This document shows, piece after piece, positions 45,604-58,666 of a stretch of DNA of 64,000 nucleotides. This DNA comes from Companilactobacillus alimentarius DSM 20249. Lineage in GTDB: Bacteria > Bacillota > Bacilli > Lactobacillales > Lactobacillaceae. The translations under genes were made by a program, and so were the position numbers. The stretch spans positions 930,001-994,000 of the forward strand of contig NZ_CP018867.1 of the NCBI RefSeq assembly GCF_002849895.1. The letters run 5' to 3'. Each line of letters begins with the position of its first letter. The first letter of the stretch is position 1. The notes beneath the pieces are model-generated. The model did no database searches. It was not told where the DNA came from and saw nothing but the letters and a program-made list of their open reading frames with translations.

Positions 45604-45631
45604 TTGTCATAACAAACAAAAATGATACACT
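45604..45631 (+). promoter_or_regulatory. Promoter of aspartokinase-dapF
   Basis: TTGTCA (45604-45609), 16-base spacer, TACACT (45626-45631). No riboswitch on this side; the leader is only about 30 bases. Confidence 0.6.
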
Positions 45632-45669
45632 CATCATTAAAAACTATTTAATTTTTAGGGGTGTATTTT

Positions 45670-47028
45670 ATGAAAGTCATCAAATTTGGTGGTAGTTCCC
45701 TTGCCACTGGCGAACAATTTGAAAAAGTTATTAAAATTATTAATGACGATTTAGAAAGGAAAGTCATCGTTACCTCAGCTCCTGGTAAAAGATTTCCAAA
45801 TGATACTAAAGTAACTGATTTACTGATTCAATATGCACAAATAGTTATGAATCAAAGCGATACTCAGGAAATAATTCAAAGAATTACTGACAGATACCAA
45901 GAAATCGTTGATTATTTTAAACTTACCGATTCAACTTTGAAACTTATCAAAGATAAATTAATCAAATTATCTCATGATAGGTTTTCAGATAATGATCATC
46001 TTCTAGCAGCTTTCAAAGCTCATGGTGAATATTTGAATGCCATTTTATTAAACAATGTTTTAAATGCTCAAGGTATTAAATCGGTTTTCATCGATCCTAA
46101 AATTGCTGGAATAGTTGTTCATGGACAGCCAAATGATGCTGACATTTCACCTGAAACTTATTTTAATTTAAGCAAATTATCATTGCCAAAGGACTCTCGT
46201 GTAGTTTTTCCTGGGTTCTTCGGTTATAGCAAGAACGGTTCAATCTATACTTTTTCTCGTGGCGGTTCCGACATTACCGGCGCTATTCTCAGTCGTGGAC
46301 TTAATGCTGATTTATATGAAAATTTCACAGACGTAGATGCCATTTATGTCGCTAATAACAAGATTGTCAAACATCCTCAAGCCATAAAAAAAATGTCCTA
46401 CCGAGAAATGAGAGAACTGTCGTATGCTGGATTCTCTGTTTTCCAAGATGAAGCCATTATTCCAGCCGTTAAAGGACAAGTTCCCGTTAACGTTAAGAAT
46501 ACCAATAACCCCGAAGCAGCGGGTACAATGATAGTTCCAGAGCAATTTATCTTTGATCCAGCTAATCAAATTACCGGTATTGCATGTTCCAAAAGATTTT
46601 CAGCACTTTATCTACACAGATATTTGCTAAATAAAGAAGTTGGTTTCACTTTAAAACTTTTGAAAATCTTTTATAAATACAATATTTCTTATGAACATAT
46701 GCCCTCAGGAATTGATGATCTTACTGTTATTTTTGACCGTAGTAAATTAGATAAAGATATTATTCAAAAACTCTGTCGCGATGTTAAAGAAACCCTTCAG
46801 CCAGATTACTTAGAATGGATCAATGATTATGCGATTATTATGGTTGTCGGCGAAGGAATTGCTCACAATATTAATACCATTGGTAAAGTCATTGATTCCT
46901 TAACACAGAACAATATTGCAATTCATATGATCAACCAAGGCGCTTCAAGAATTTCTATTATGATTGGAACTCAAGTTGCAGACGCTGATAACGCCGTTCG
47001 GCAAATTTATAAAACATTTTTTGAATAA
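45670..47028 (+). CDS. lysC: Aspartate kinase
   Basis: About 452 residues. The kinase domain has VIKFGGSSLATGEQF at the start and FSRGGSDITGAIL; the C-terminal third holds paired ACT domains (IIMVVGEGIAHNINTIGKVIDSL, then INQGASRISIMIG) for amino-acid feedback. It makes aspartyl phosphate, the entry step for lysine, threonine and methionine. Start ATG 45670 with AGGGG 8 bases upstream. Co-transcribed with dapF (16 bases apart) and divergent from the rest of the pathway; control is likely allosteric. The isoform symbol is not certain. Confidence 0.94.
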   Translation: MKVIKFGGSSLATGEQFEKVIKIINDDLERKVIVTSAPGKRFPNDTKVTDLLIQYAQIVMNQSDTQEIIQRITDRYQEIVDYFKLTDSTLKLIKDKLIKLSHDRFSDNDHLLAAFKAHGEYLNAILLNNVLNAQGIKSVFIDPKIAGIVVHGQPNDADISPETYFNLSKLSLPKDSRVVFPGFFGYSKNGSIYTFSRGGSDITGAILSRGLNADLYENFTDVDAIYVANNKIVKHPQAIKKMSYREMRELSYAGFSVFQDEAIIPAVKGQVPVNVKNTNNPEAAGTMIVPEQFIFDPANQITGIACSKRFSALYLHRYLLNKEVGFTLKLLKIFYKYNISYEHMPSGIDDLTVIFDRSKLDKDIIQKLCRDVKETLQPDYLEWINDYAIIMVVGEGIAHNINTIGKVIDSLTQNNIAIHMINQGASRISIMIGTQVADADNAVRQIYKTFFE

Positions 47029-47043
47029 GTGAGGTAACAATAA

Positions 47044-48009
47044 ATGGTTAAAATATTAAAAGTTCATGGTTCAGAAAACAAATTTTTCATTCTTGACCAA
47101 ACAATCTTAGAACAGCCGCTAAATGATACTGAATTAAAAAATTTAGCTGTTAATTTATGTCAAAATATTCTAAATGGTGCCGATGGTCTATTAGTCGTTG
47201 AAACTAGCGAAAATTGTTTGGGTAAAATGCGTGTAATAAACGCTGATGGAAGTGAAGCCAAAATGTGTGGGAATGGCTTGCGGACAGTCAGTCGTTACTT
47301 ATCTGAAAAATATCAGTTAAATGAATTTCAAGTTGAGACAGAAGAATCAAATTTACATGTTAAACGGGCTTCAGATTTTTACGAAAACGTACCTGCATTT
47401 AGTGTTGAGATCTCACCAATTTCTTTTAATAAAAATGATCTTTCTTTCTCTTATCATGGATTAGACGAAATGATTGATGAACCCGTTGATGAATTTATTT
47501 CTAACACAAAATTTTCGGCTGTAGCAGTGCCTAATCCACACTTGATCAGTTTTGTACCAGAGATTAATCAAGAAGATTTAAAAGCCTTAGGAAGCAAATT
47601 AAACGCTTCTAATGACTACTTCCCTGAAGGAGTTAATGTTAGCTTTTGTAAAATCCTTGATACTAATAAATTGTTCGTTCAGACATTTGAACGTGGTGTC
47701 GGTTTTACCAATGCCTGTGGTACAGGAATGTCTGCCACTAGCCTTTTATTCGCCATGTTACACTCTGACAAATTTGATCCTACTAAAAATATTTCCGTTT
47801 ACAACCCTGGCGGAATGGTCATGACACAAATCAATTTGAATTCGACAAAGGAATTAAGCCAAATAAGGTTAATTGGTAATGCTACCTTTACACATGAAAT
47901 TGAATTGGCAGAAAGCGATTTGCACCAAAACAAATTGGATAATTTAAAAGTTAATTCAACTGGCGAAGAATTAGCTTATCAAGAATTTGTGAAGAGTATA
48001 AATAATTAG
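47044..48009 (+). CDS. dapF: Diaminopimelate epimerase
   Basis: 321 residues, converting LL-DAP to meso-DAP without cofactors. The two catalytic cysteines are visible in KMCGNGLRTVSRY and FTNACGTGMSATS. N-terminal KVHGSENKFFILD is family-like though the usual HG.GNDF is altered to HGSENKF. It is somewhat longer than the ~275 typical of the family; the extra length is mostly at the C terminus. GTGAGGTAA ribosome binding site. Confidence 0.94.
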   Translation: MVKILKVHGSENKFFILDQTILEQPLNDTELKNLAVNLCQNILNGADGLLVVETSENCLGKMRVINADGSEAKMCGNGLRTVSRYLSEKYQLNEFQVETEESNLHVKRASDFYENVPAFSVEISPISFNKNDLSFSYHGLDEMIDEPVDEFISNTKFSAVAVPNPHLISFVPEINQEDLKALGSKLNASNDYFPEGVNVSFCKILDTNKLFVQTFERGVGFTNACGTGMSATSLLFAMLHSDKFDPTKNISVYNPGGMVMTQINLNSTKELSQIRLIGNATFTHEIELAESDLHQNKLDNLKVNSTGEELAYQEFVKSINN

Positions 48010-48011
48010 AT

Positions 48012-48056
48012 AAAAAAATAGACCCATGATAGGAAACCATCATAAGTCTATTTTTT
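48012..48056 (+). terminator. Terminator of aspartokinase-dapF
   Basis: AAAAATAGAC..ATGAT pairs with ATCAT..GTCTATTTTT, T-rich end. Confidence 0.85.
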
Positions 48057-48062
48057 CCTTGA

Positions 48063-48136
48063 TGCGCCCAGTAGGAGTCGAACCTACAACCTTCTGATTC
48101 GTAGTCAGACACTCTATCCAATTGCGCTATGGGCGC
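48063..48136 (-). tRNA. tRNA-Arg (ACG)
   Basis: 74-base cloverleaf, acceptor GCGCCCA / TGGGCGC, anticodon loop CTACGAA giving ACG; the first base would be edited to inosine. Confidence 0.95.
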
Positions 48137-48219
48137 ATATCAATAACTCAACAAAAACAATTATAGCATACACATTATTACCTTGTATATAAATTTTATG
48201 TAAATAAATAATAAAACCT

Positions 48220-48432
48220 CTATTTTCGATTTAAATATCTTGGTAATTTATAGTCAACAATATCTTTTGGATCTACAAAAAAAGACTCATCATCATCTTC
48301 AGATACTTGAGAAAGAGGATAGTATTCTACCAAATATGCTGGTTTTTTTCCTGCAAAAACTTCAAGAATTGTTCCAGTAATTCCCTTGTTTGTTTTTACC
48401 CACGTGTATTCTGGGAGTAATTTAATATTCAT
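48220..48432 (-). CDS. Small conserved-looking protein, SH3-like (DUF4926-like)
   Basis: 70 residues. Pattern TNKGITGTILEVFAGKKPAYLVEYYPL resembles small SH3-like proteins of the DUF4926 type, often found with toxin-like or envelope genes; the function is unknown. AAAGGA 11 bases before the ATG. It stands alone between tRNA-Arg and the end of the rRNA operon. No partner gene is present. Confidence 0.55.
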   Translation of the reverse strand: MNIKLLPEYTWVKTNKGITGTILEVFAGKKPAYLVEYYPLSQVSEDDDESFFVDPKDIVDYKLPRYLNRK

Positions 48433-48603
48433 AGTAAGAATTTTCCTTTCTTTTTATAATTTATAAAAAATGACGTTAATCCTAGCTGCTCTTAAATTGT
48501 TTTTTCTCACTAGATCTTATTATAAATAATTTATCCTGAATAATAATTTGAATCTTGTAGCACCATTGTATATCTTATTTTTACAAATAAAAGATTAAAA
48601 AAC

Positions 48604-48641
48604 AAAAAGACTACCATATAATTAATATGATAGTCTCTTTA
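48604..48641 (-). terminator. Terminator of the rRNA operon
   Basis: On the minus strand AGACTATCATAT pairs with ATATGGTAGTCT and is followed by TTTTT. It lies about 40 bases beyond tRNA-Ser, the last gene of the operon. The remaining stretch 48433-48603 shows nothing else. Confidence 0.85.
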
Positions 48642-48682
48642 CACTGTATTATACAGCTATTTAAGTTGGTACAAATAACCTA

Positions 48683-48773
48683 CGGAGAGTAAGGGATTTG
48701 AACCCTTGATACAGGTCAATACCCGTATACATGATTTCCAATCATGCTCCTTCAGCCACTCGGACAACTCTCC
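48683..48773 (-). tRNA. tRNA-Ser (GGA)
   Basis: 91-base class II tRNA with long variable arm, acceptor GGAGAGT / ACTCTCC, anticodon loop TTGGAAA giving GGA. Confidence 0.95.
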
Positions 48774-48786
48774 AAGTAAAAAAAAA

Positions 48787-48859
48787 CTCCGGATGTCAGA
48801 CTCGAACTGACGACACCCTGATTAACAGTCAGATGCTCTACCAACTGAGCTAATCCGGA
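48787..48859 (-). tRNA. tRNA-Asn (GTT)
   Basis: 73-base cloverleaf, acceptor TCCGGAT / ATCCGGA, anticodon loop CTGTTAA giving GTT. Confidence 0.95.
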
Positions 48860-48867
48860 ATAATTAC

Positions 48868-48986
48868 AGCGTGGCAGCTACCTATCCTCGCGGGTAGTTT
48901 CCCACCAACTACTTTCGGCGTGGAGAAGCTTAACTTCTGTGTTCGGCATGGGAACAGGTGTATCCTTCTCGCTATCGCCACCACAC
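48868..48986 (-). rRNA. rrf: 5S ribosomal RNA
   Basis: About 119 bases in family order (GTGTGGTGGCGATAGC start, CCGAACACAGAAGTTAAG, GTGGGAAACTACC, GCCACGCT end), directly downstream of 23S. Confidence 0.95.
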
Positions 48987-49065
48987 TATATTCGCTCGTA
49001 CCTTCAAAACTAGATATTAAGATTATGAATTAATTAATGAAACACTTCAAACTGTGAACTCTTCT

Positions 49066-51984
<2,919 letters not shown>

Positions 51985-52129
51985 TAAATTACAAAAGCAA
52001 TTTAAATCATTTGCCATAACATAAGTTACAGCTGGCAACTAAAAAGTTGCCGCGCAGTTTTCGGTGTTTCTTTAATTCATTAATTCTTAATATCCAGTTT
52101 TCAAGGTACGAGTATGACATCTCTGTCAA

Positions 52130-52202
52130 TGGAGGTTAACGGGATCGAACCGATGACCTCCTGCTTGCAAAGCAGGTGCTCTCCCAGCTGAGCTAAACCC
52201 CC
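52130..52202 (-). tRNA. tRNA-Ala (TGC)
   Basis: 73-base cloverleaf in the 16S-23S spacer, anticodon loop TTTGCAA giving TGC. Confidence 0.96.
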
Positions 52203-52228
52203 ATGTTACTATTAAGCTTTGCAGAGAA

Positions 52229-52303
<75 letters not shown>

Positions 52304-52375
52304 GAAAGCGCCAGGTAGACCTCTCAAAACTAAACAAAGTTTTAACGATTGTGTATTCCGTTGGTACCAAAGTAC

Positions 52376-53951
<1,576 letters not shown>

Positions 53952-54106
53952 TAAAAGTTTGTGACTCATAAAAAATATTACTAGCGAATTGACTTCGTTG
54001 TATATCAACAAAAATGTTGACCTACACAATTTTAGTGTTAAAACTTTGTTCAGTTTTCAAAGGTCTACCAGCTGATTAAGCGCTTACGCTCATCAGCGAC
54101 TTAATT

Positions 54107-54135
54107 ATTTTATCAAGCCGACAAGTTGATGTCAA
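54107..54135 (-). promoter_or_regulatory. rRNA operon promoter nearest 16S
   Basis: TTGACA (54130-54135), 17-base spacer, TAAAAT (54107-54112). A leader hairpin with GCTGAT / ATCAGC arms (54071-54097) follows. Confidence 0.85.
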
Positions 54136-54219
54136 GGACTTTTTTAAAATAATTTTACTAACAATTCAATGAAATGAATCAGAGAATTGTTAGGTGTTAT
54201 CTCAACAGACAACTTAATA

Positions 54220-54248
54220 ATCATATCGAAGATGAAAGACCAAGTCAA
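54220..54248 (-). promoter_or_regulatory. rRNA operon promoter, middle
   Basis: TTGACT (54243-54248), 17-base spacer, TATGAT (54220-54225), about 113 bases upstream of the promoter nearest 16S. Confidence 0.75.
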
Positions 54249-54335
54249 GCATTTTCTCAAGAAAATTTAGAAGCAATGGAGATGAATAAATCATCAAACC
54301 GTTGACTCCGTTGAACTGTCGCAACAACAAGATAT

Positions 54336-54364
54336 ATATTACCAATCGGTGTAATGAGTTGCAA
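54336..54364 (-). promoter_or_regulatory. rRNA operon promoter farthest from 16S
   Basis: TTGCAA (54359-54364), 17-base spacer, TAATAT (54336-54341), about 116 bases upstream of the middle one. The 571-base interval 53952-54522 otherwise holds the leader and the ltaS terminator. Confidence 0.75.
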
Positions 54365-54482
54365 GTCTTTTTTACAAAAAAATTGAATTTTTTCAGAAAT
54401 TAATCAATATTAACTATTAATCACAGCTTTTTACTATTCTTTTAGTTAATAGTTCCCTCGGTTCTCTTCAAATAACATACAA

Positions 54483-54519
54483 AAAGACACCGAAAGCAGT
54501 TACTCTTCCAGTGCCTTTT
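54483..54519 (-). terminator. Terminator of the laf-lta operon
   Basis: GGCACTGGAA pairs with TTTCGGTGTC (G-U pairs included), then TTTTT, 4 bases past the ltaS stop. Confidence 0.82.
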
Positions 54520-54522
54520 AGT

Positions 54523-56589
54523 TTATTTATTATTACTTAGTTCTGGAGCGTCAGTCTGATACAAGTCAAGCATCGACTTATTATCATTTTGTTCAATTAG
54601 ACTGGTACCCTTCTTCTTCTCAGCAGCTTTAAGCTTCTTCAAAGCCGTACTCTTCTTATATGAGTAGTTTTTCTTATTAACCGTTGTAAAGCCTGGCAAC
54701 TTATGGAATCTCAGTAGATCGCCATTTATGACTCTATCAGACAATGATAATTCAGTTGTGACCTTATTAGCCAACTTGTCCTTTTCAGTCTTAGAAATCT
54801 TCTTATCAACTTTACCATTCTTAGTATTATAGTAGGTACTTCCTACCTTAGTAACCGTTGGCGATACAAAATCACCATTCCTGAAGGCCACGACTTGCGA
54901 ATGTTCACTCGATAATAGATCACTACCAAACTGAATCATATTCTTATTATCAATTCCCAATAGATTTAAAATAGTTGGCAAGACATCAATTTCTCCACCA
55001 TAAGTATGGTTAATACCGCCTTTTAATCCATCCATATGAATCATAAATGGTACACGTTGATACTGGGCATTATCAAAATCGTTAAATCCTTTAATACCTG
55101 TAAGTTTAGCCATTGCCTTTTTATGGTTGTCAGAAATACCATAGTGATCACCATAGAAGACAATCATACTCTTTTTGTCTAATCCGGTTTCTTTTAACCA
55201 ATTCATAAACTCGCCAATAGATTCATCCAAATACCTTGCTGTTTGGACATAACCATCGACAGTCTTATCGCCAGTATTCGTCTTAGAAATGCTCTGGTTC
55301 TTTTTATCCAAAGTATATGGATAATGATTAGTAACAGTAATCAGTTTTGCATAAAATGGCTGTGGTAACTGTTCAATATATTGGGCAGAATCCTTCAAGA
55401 ATATCTTATCCTTCATACCATAGCCAACGTTATAACTCTTCTTTTGCTTATAATAATTGGAACTAAAGAAGTAATCATAGCCCCATGACTTATAAGCATT
55501 ATCACGATTCCAGAAACTTGGAACATCCCCATGGAATGATGCCGAAGTATATCCGGCTTCCTGATCTAGAATAGCCGGTGCGGCTTGGAAAGTATTACTT
55601 GTACCATCAGTAACCATTGCTGATCCCTCAGGCAAGCCAAAGAGCGAATTTTCAAGCATAAGCTCAGCATCAGCTGTTTTCCCTTGACCAACCTGATTAA
55701 AGAAATTATCGAAACTCAAAGTATTACTTTCATGATAAATCTTATTTAAGTTAGGAGTTACTTCTTCTCCATCCCACTTATAATCAATCATGAATTGCTG
55801 CAAACTCTCTAAGTGAATGATAAACACATTCTTACCCTTAGCTACGCCACTATACTCTACATTGGGCTGGACATAATTATCCTTCATGTATTTCTCAATT
55901 GAATCAATGTCAGAACTCTTAGCCTGAGACTTAACTGCATTAGTTTTAGTAGTTTTTATCAGATCATAAATATTAAAAACGTTTAAGCCTAAATATTTAA
56001 CAATATAGTTATTATCAAACGTTCTTGTCAACAACTGTGAACGATCACTCTCAGCAAGAGTTAAATTTGCTCCGAATAATAAAACTGCTAAAGAACTGAT
56101 CAAAATTGGAATTTGCCAATTCAATCGTTTAACATCCATCTTAATTACATGAAAAGCCAATAGTAGTATCAATACTAAAACATCTATAAACACAAGAAAA
56201 TCAGTTGGCTTTAAAATTCCCATAATACTTTTACCTAAGTTGTTGGTTACTGAACCAGAACCCTTGATAAGTACCATAGTTAAAAAATCTGAAAATTCAC
56301 GATAATACAAAATATTCGAAAATAACCAGACAGAATCCAAGAAATCAACGATCAGAAGGAAAATATACGATTTTCTTCCTTTCATGTATAAAGCAATCCC
56401 AAACAGCAACAGCATGATTGGAATTGGATTAATAATCATCAAAAATGTTTGGATCGAACCCTTAACGCCTAAATTAAACTTAGTAGTATAAGCATAGACC
56501 GTCTTAAGAGTATATAAAAACACAGCTAGAAGTACAAATCCTAGCCTAGTGTTTAAAAAATTGGAAATACCTTTAATAATACGCTTCAT
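54523..56589 (-). CDS. ltaS: Lipoteichoic acid synthase (LtaS family)
   Basis: 688 residues. Five N-terminal membrane helices (to ~185) are followed by an extracellular sulfatase-type domain. Metal site FIIHLESLQQ with Glu ~263; nucleophile Thr ~304 in QGKTADAE; FYGDHYGIS and the later His/Asp residues complete the site. It transfers glycerol phosphate from phosphatidylglycerol onto a growing chain on the glycolipid anchor. A Lys/Asn-rich tail of about 60 residues follows the catalytic domain. It shares one base with the preceding gene (TAATG). Last in the operon after the anchor-making enzymes. Confidence 0.94.
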   Translation of the reverse strand: MKRIIKGISNFLNTRLGFVLLAVFLYTLKTVYAYTTKFNLGVKGSIQTFLMIINPIPIMLLLFGIALYMKGRKSYIFLLIVDFLDSVWLFSNILYYREFSDFLTMVLIKGSGSVTNNLGKSIMGILKPTDFLVFIDVLVLILLLAFHVIKMDVKRLNWQIPILISSLAVLLFGANLTLAESDRSQLLTRTFDNNYIVKYLGLNVFNIYDLIKTTKTNAVKSQAKSSDIDSIEKYMKDNYVQPNVEYSGVAKGKNVFIIHLESLQQFMIDYKWDGEEVTPNLNKIYHESNTLSFDNFFNQVGQGKTADAELMLENSLFGLPEGSAMVTDGTSNTFQAAPAILDQEAGYTSASFHGDVPSFWNRDNAYKSWGYDYFFSSNYYKQKKSYNVGYGMKDKIFLKDSAQYIEQLPQPFYAKLITVTNHYPYTLDKKNQSISKTNTGDKTVDGYVQTARYLDESIGEFMNWLKETGLDKKSMIVFYGDHYGISDNHKKAMAKLTGIKGFNDFDNAQYQRVPFMIHMDGLKGGINHTYGGEIDVLPTILNLLGIDNKNMIQFGSDLLSSEHSQVVAFRNGDFVSPTVTKVGSTYYNTKNGKVDKKISKTEKDKLANKVTTELSLSDRVINGDLLRFHKLPGFTTVNKKNYSYKKSTALKKLKAAEKKKGTSLIEQNDNKSMLDLYQTDAPELSNNK

Positions 56590-57632
56590 TATTTTCGCTC
56601 CATAGATTTATTAGCAACTTGTTGTTCAATTTTTGGTTTTTTCGAAACTGCGATAATCCCTAAGAACATCCCCAAATAATACGTAATAAATCTCCATAAA
56701 AACATACCTAAGATTAAACCTGACGAAGAAGGTATAAACCCAGCAAAAAGTGTTTTAAAACTGAATTCAGCCCCACCTGATCCACCAGGAATTGGAAAGA
56801 TTGAAACAATCATGACAATCATAATGTGCATGACTAATACATCCACGATATTCACATGGTCACGATTCAATGCCAATAAGACAAAATAGACTACAAAGTA
56901 ATACAAGAATAATTGGACAACCGTCAAAAGAGCTGCCTTAATAACTTTTTTCTTCTCACGTTTTAAAACTAAACTCTCTTTATAAAAACTATCAATGCTA
57001 TTGATAGCTGACTGTAAAATTTTATCACGTTTTTCTTCATTTAGAAAAAATAAAATCGGTTTCAGAATAATTTGAACCATTTTTTTAGTGAAATCATAAT
57101 AATACATGATCATTAATAAGAAAGAAATAGTAACCACATGAATGATCATTCCAAATACAATCAAAGTGGCCAAACCTGAAAAATGCTTTGCTACACTATT
57201 AAAACTTACTAACATGGCCACAATAAAATTAATCAACACCATTGCTTGATAAATGACAAATTTCATTAACAATACGGAGCTAGCACGTCCGCCATCAATT
57301 TTCGATTGCATCAAACCAACTAACTGGGCTGGTTGACCTCCAGAAGAAAATGGCGTGATTGCATTAAACAGAGCTTGGATCAAAGGAATCCGATACATTT
57401 CCCACCAACCAAACTTTCGATCTTCTTTTTTCTTTAATAAAGTATGTAATACCATTGCCTCAACCCCGTAGGATAGCAAAATTGATAAAAATGCTACCGC
57501 GAGCCAAAAGTAATTCAAATTCTTAAACGTTGCGACTAAAGAACTGAAATTGATTTTTCGTGCTTCCCACCAAAAAATACCAATTCCTAAGCCTAACATT
57601 ACAAAAATTGCAGCTATATGTTTTCTACTCAT
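56589..57632 (-). CDS. UPF0104/LPG-synthase-TM family membrane protein (LafC/YbhN-like)
   Basis: 347 residues with about 8-9 membrane helices, of the flippase-like LPG_synthase_TM family. Conserved features include ALFNAITPFSSGGQPAQLVGL and IFPIPGGSGGAEFSF. In Listeria and enterococci a similar protein lies with LafA/LafB and may help flip the glycolipid; this is family-based inference. Start and stop overlap neighbours by one base on each side (TAATG), so all three genes are coupled. Confidence 0.85.
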   Translation of the reverse strand: MSRKHIAAIFVMLGLGIGIFWWEARKINFSSLVATFKNLNYFWLAVAFLSILLSYGVEAMVLHTLLKKKEDRKFGWWEMYRIPLIQALFNAITPFSSGGQPAQLVGLMQSKIDGGRASSVLLMKFVIYQAMVLINFIVAMLVSFNSVAKHFSGLATLIVFGMIIHVVTISFLLMIMYYYDFTKKMVQIILKPILFFLNEEKRDKILQSAINSIDSFYKESLVLKREKKKVIKAALLTVVQLFLYYFVVYFVLLALNRDHVNIVDVLVMHIMIVMIVSIFPIPGGSGGAEFSFKTLFAGFIPSSSGLILGMFLWRFITYYLGMFLGIIAVSKKPKIEQQVANKSMERK

Positions 57633-58666
57633 TATTTATCCCGTTTAGCAATATTATATTGTTCAGTATAAAAGTCATGCCAAATCTTACTCAAATTGTC
57701 TTCTGAATATTGATTAGCAGCTTCCTTTGATTTTTTCTTATAATTCTCCAAAATCGATCGATCTTGATTAGCACGATTTATAAAAGCATTCATGTCAGAA
57801 AATCCATCTGCTTTTTGATAATAACCGTCAATAATGGCTCGATACAATTCCAAATCACGTAACAAAACTGGTGCCCCACAACTGAATGCCTCTAAGACAG
57901 ACATTGGGAACAATTCATCATATGATGGTAATAAGAATAAATCACAAATATTATAATAATTTACCAAATCATTTCGGTCAACGATACCTGTAAAAGTCAT
58001 ATTACTAGGAGCATTATCAATCATTTCCTTATAACGGTCATATCCATCAGTAATCTTGCCAAATGAAAATCCACCCGCCCAGATAAATTGAATATCTGGA
58101 TTGACTTGAGCCAATTTATAGAAATCATCAATTCCCTTACGCTCTTGAACTTGTCCGTCACCGAAAACAACGAACTTGTCTTCTGGAACTCCAATTTTTT
58201 TTCGAAATGCAACTTTTTCTTCAGCTGTCTTTTCATAAAAATTATCAGTTGATACAAAATTAGGAATATATTTAATTTTCTTACGATCTAAACCATGTGC
58301 AACCAGTTTATCAATAAAAGTTGGATTCACAACTACGATTTGATCCATTCTTTTATAAAAACTTATCACATATTTATAAAAAATACCTCGCGCCGGTTGG
58401 GGCAAATTGATACTGCCTTCCAATGTTTCCGGTAGAAAGTGAACATAACCAATCTTACGTCCTCTCTTATTAGAAAAAGTTGATAAATAAAATTGAGGGT
58501 CAATTGTATGATAATGGCTCAAATCACTTTTATGGTAGTCATTAATTTTAATTTCAAATTCATCGCTAAAACGATCTTTTAGTAGATTGATCAGTTCAAT
58601 ATAGGCACTACCTACACCCTGACCAGCTACTTTATCAGCCGATGAAAACATGTTTATTTTAATCAT
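57632..58666 (-). CDS. lafB: Family 4 glycosyltransferase, LafB-like (adds second sugar to glycolipid anchor)
   Basis: About 344 residues, GT-B fold. N-terminal MIKINMFSSADKVAGQGVGSAYIEL, hinge, then ENFVVFGDGQ-like VVFGDGQVQERKGIDDF and the donor-binding LPSYDELFPMSVLEAFSCGAPV with the conserved E-x7-E pattern. The ATG at 58666 has GGAGGAG 7 bases upstream and overlaps lafA by 8 bases (ATGATTAA). By context it would extend monoglucosyl-diacylglycerol to a diglycosyl lipid; the sugar (glucose or galactose) is not certain. Confidence 0.88.
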   Translation of the reverse strand: MIKINMFSSADKVAGQGVGSAYIELINLLKDRFSDEFEIKINDYHKSDLSHYHTIDPQFYLSTFSNKRGRKIGYVHFLPETLEGSINLPQPARGIFYKYVISFYKRMDQIVVVNPTFIDKLVAHGLDRKKIKYIPNFVSTDNFYEKTAEEKVAFRKKIGVPEDKFVVFGDGQVQERKGIDDFYKLAQVNPDIQFIWAGGFSFGKITDGYDRYKEMIDNAPSNMTFTGIVDRNDLVNYYNICDLFLLPSYDELFPMSVLEAFSCGAPVLLRDLELYRAIIDGYYQKADGFSDMNAFINRANQDRSILENYKKKSKEAANQYSEDNLSKIWHDFYTEQYNIAKRDK

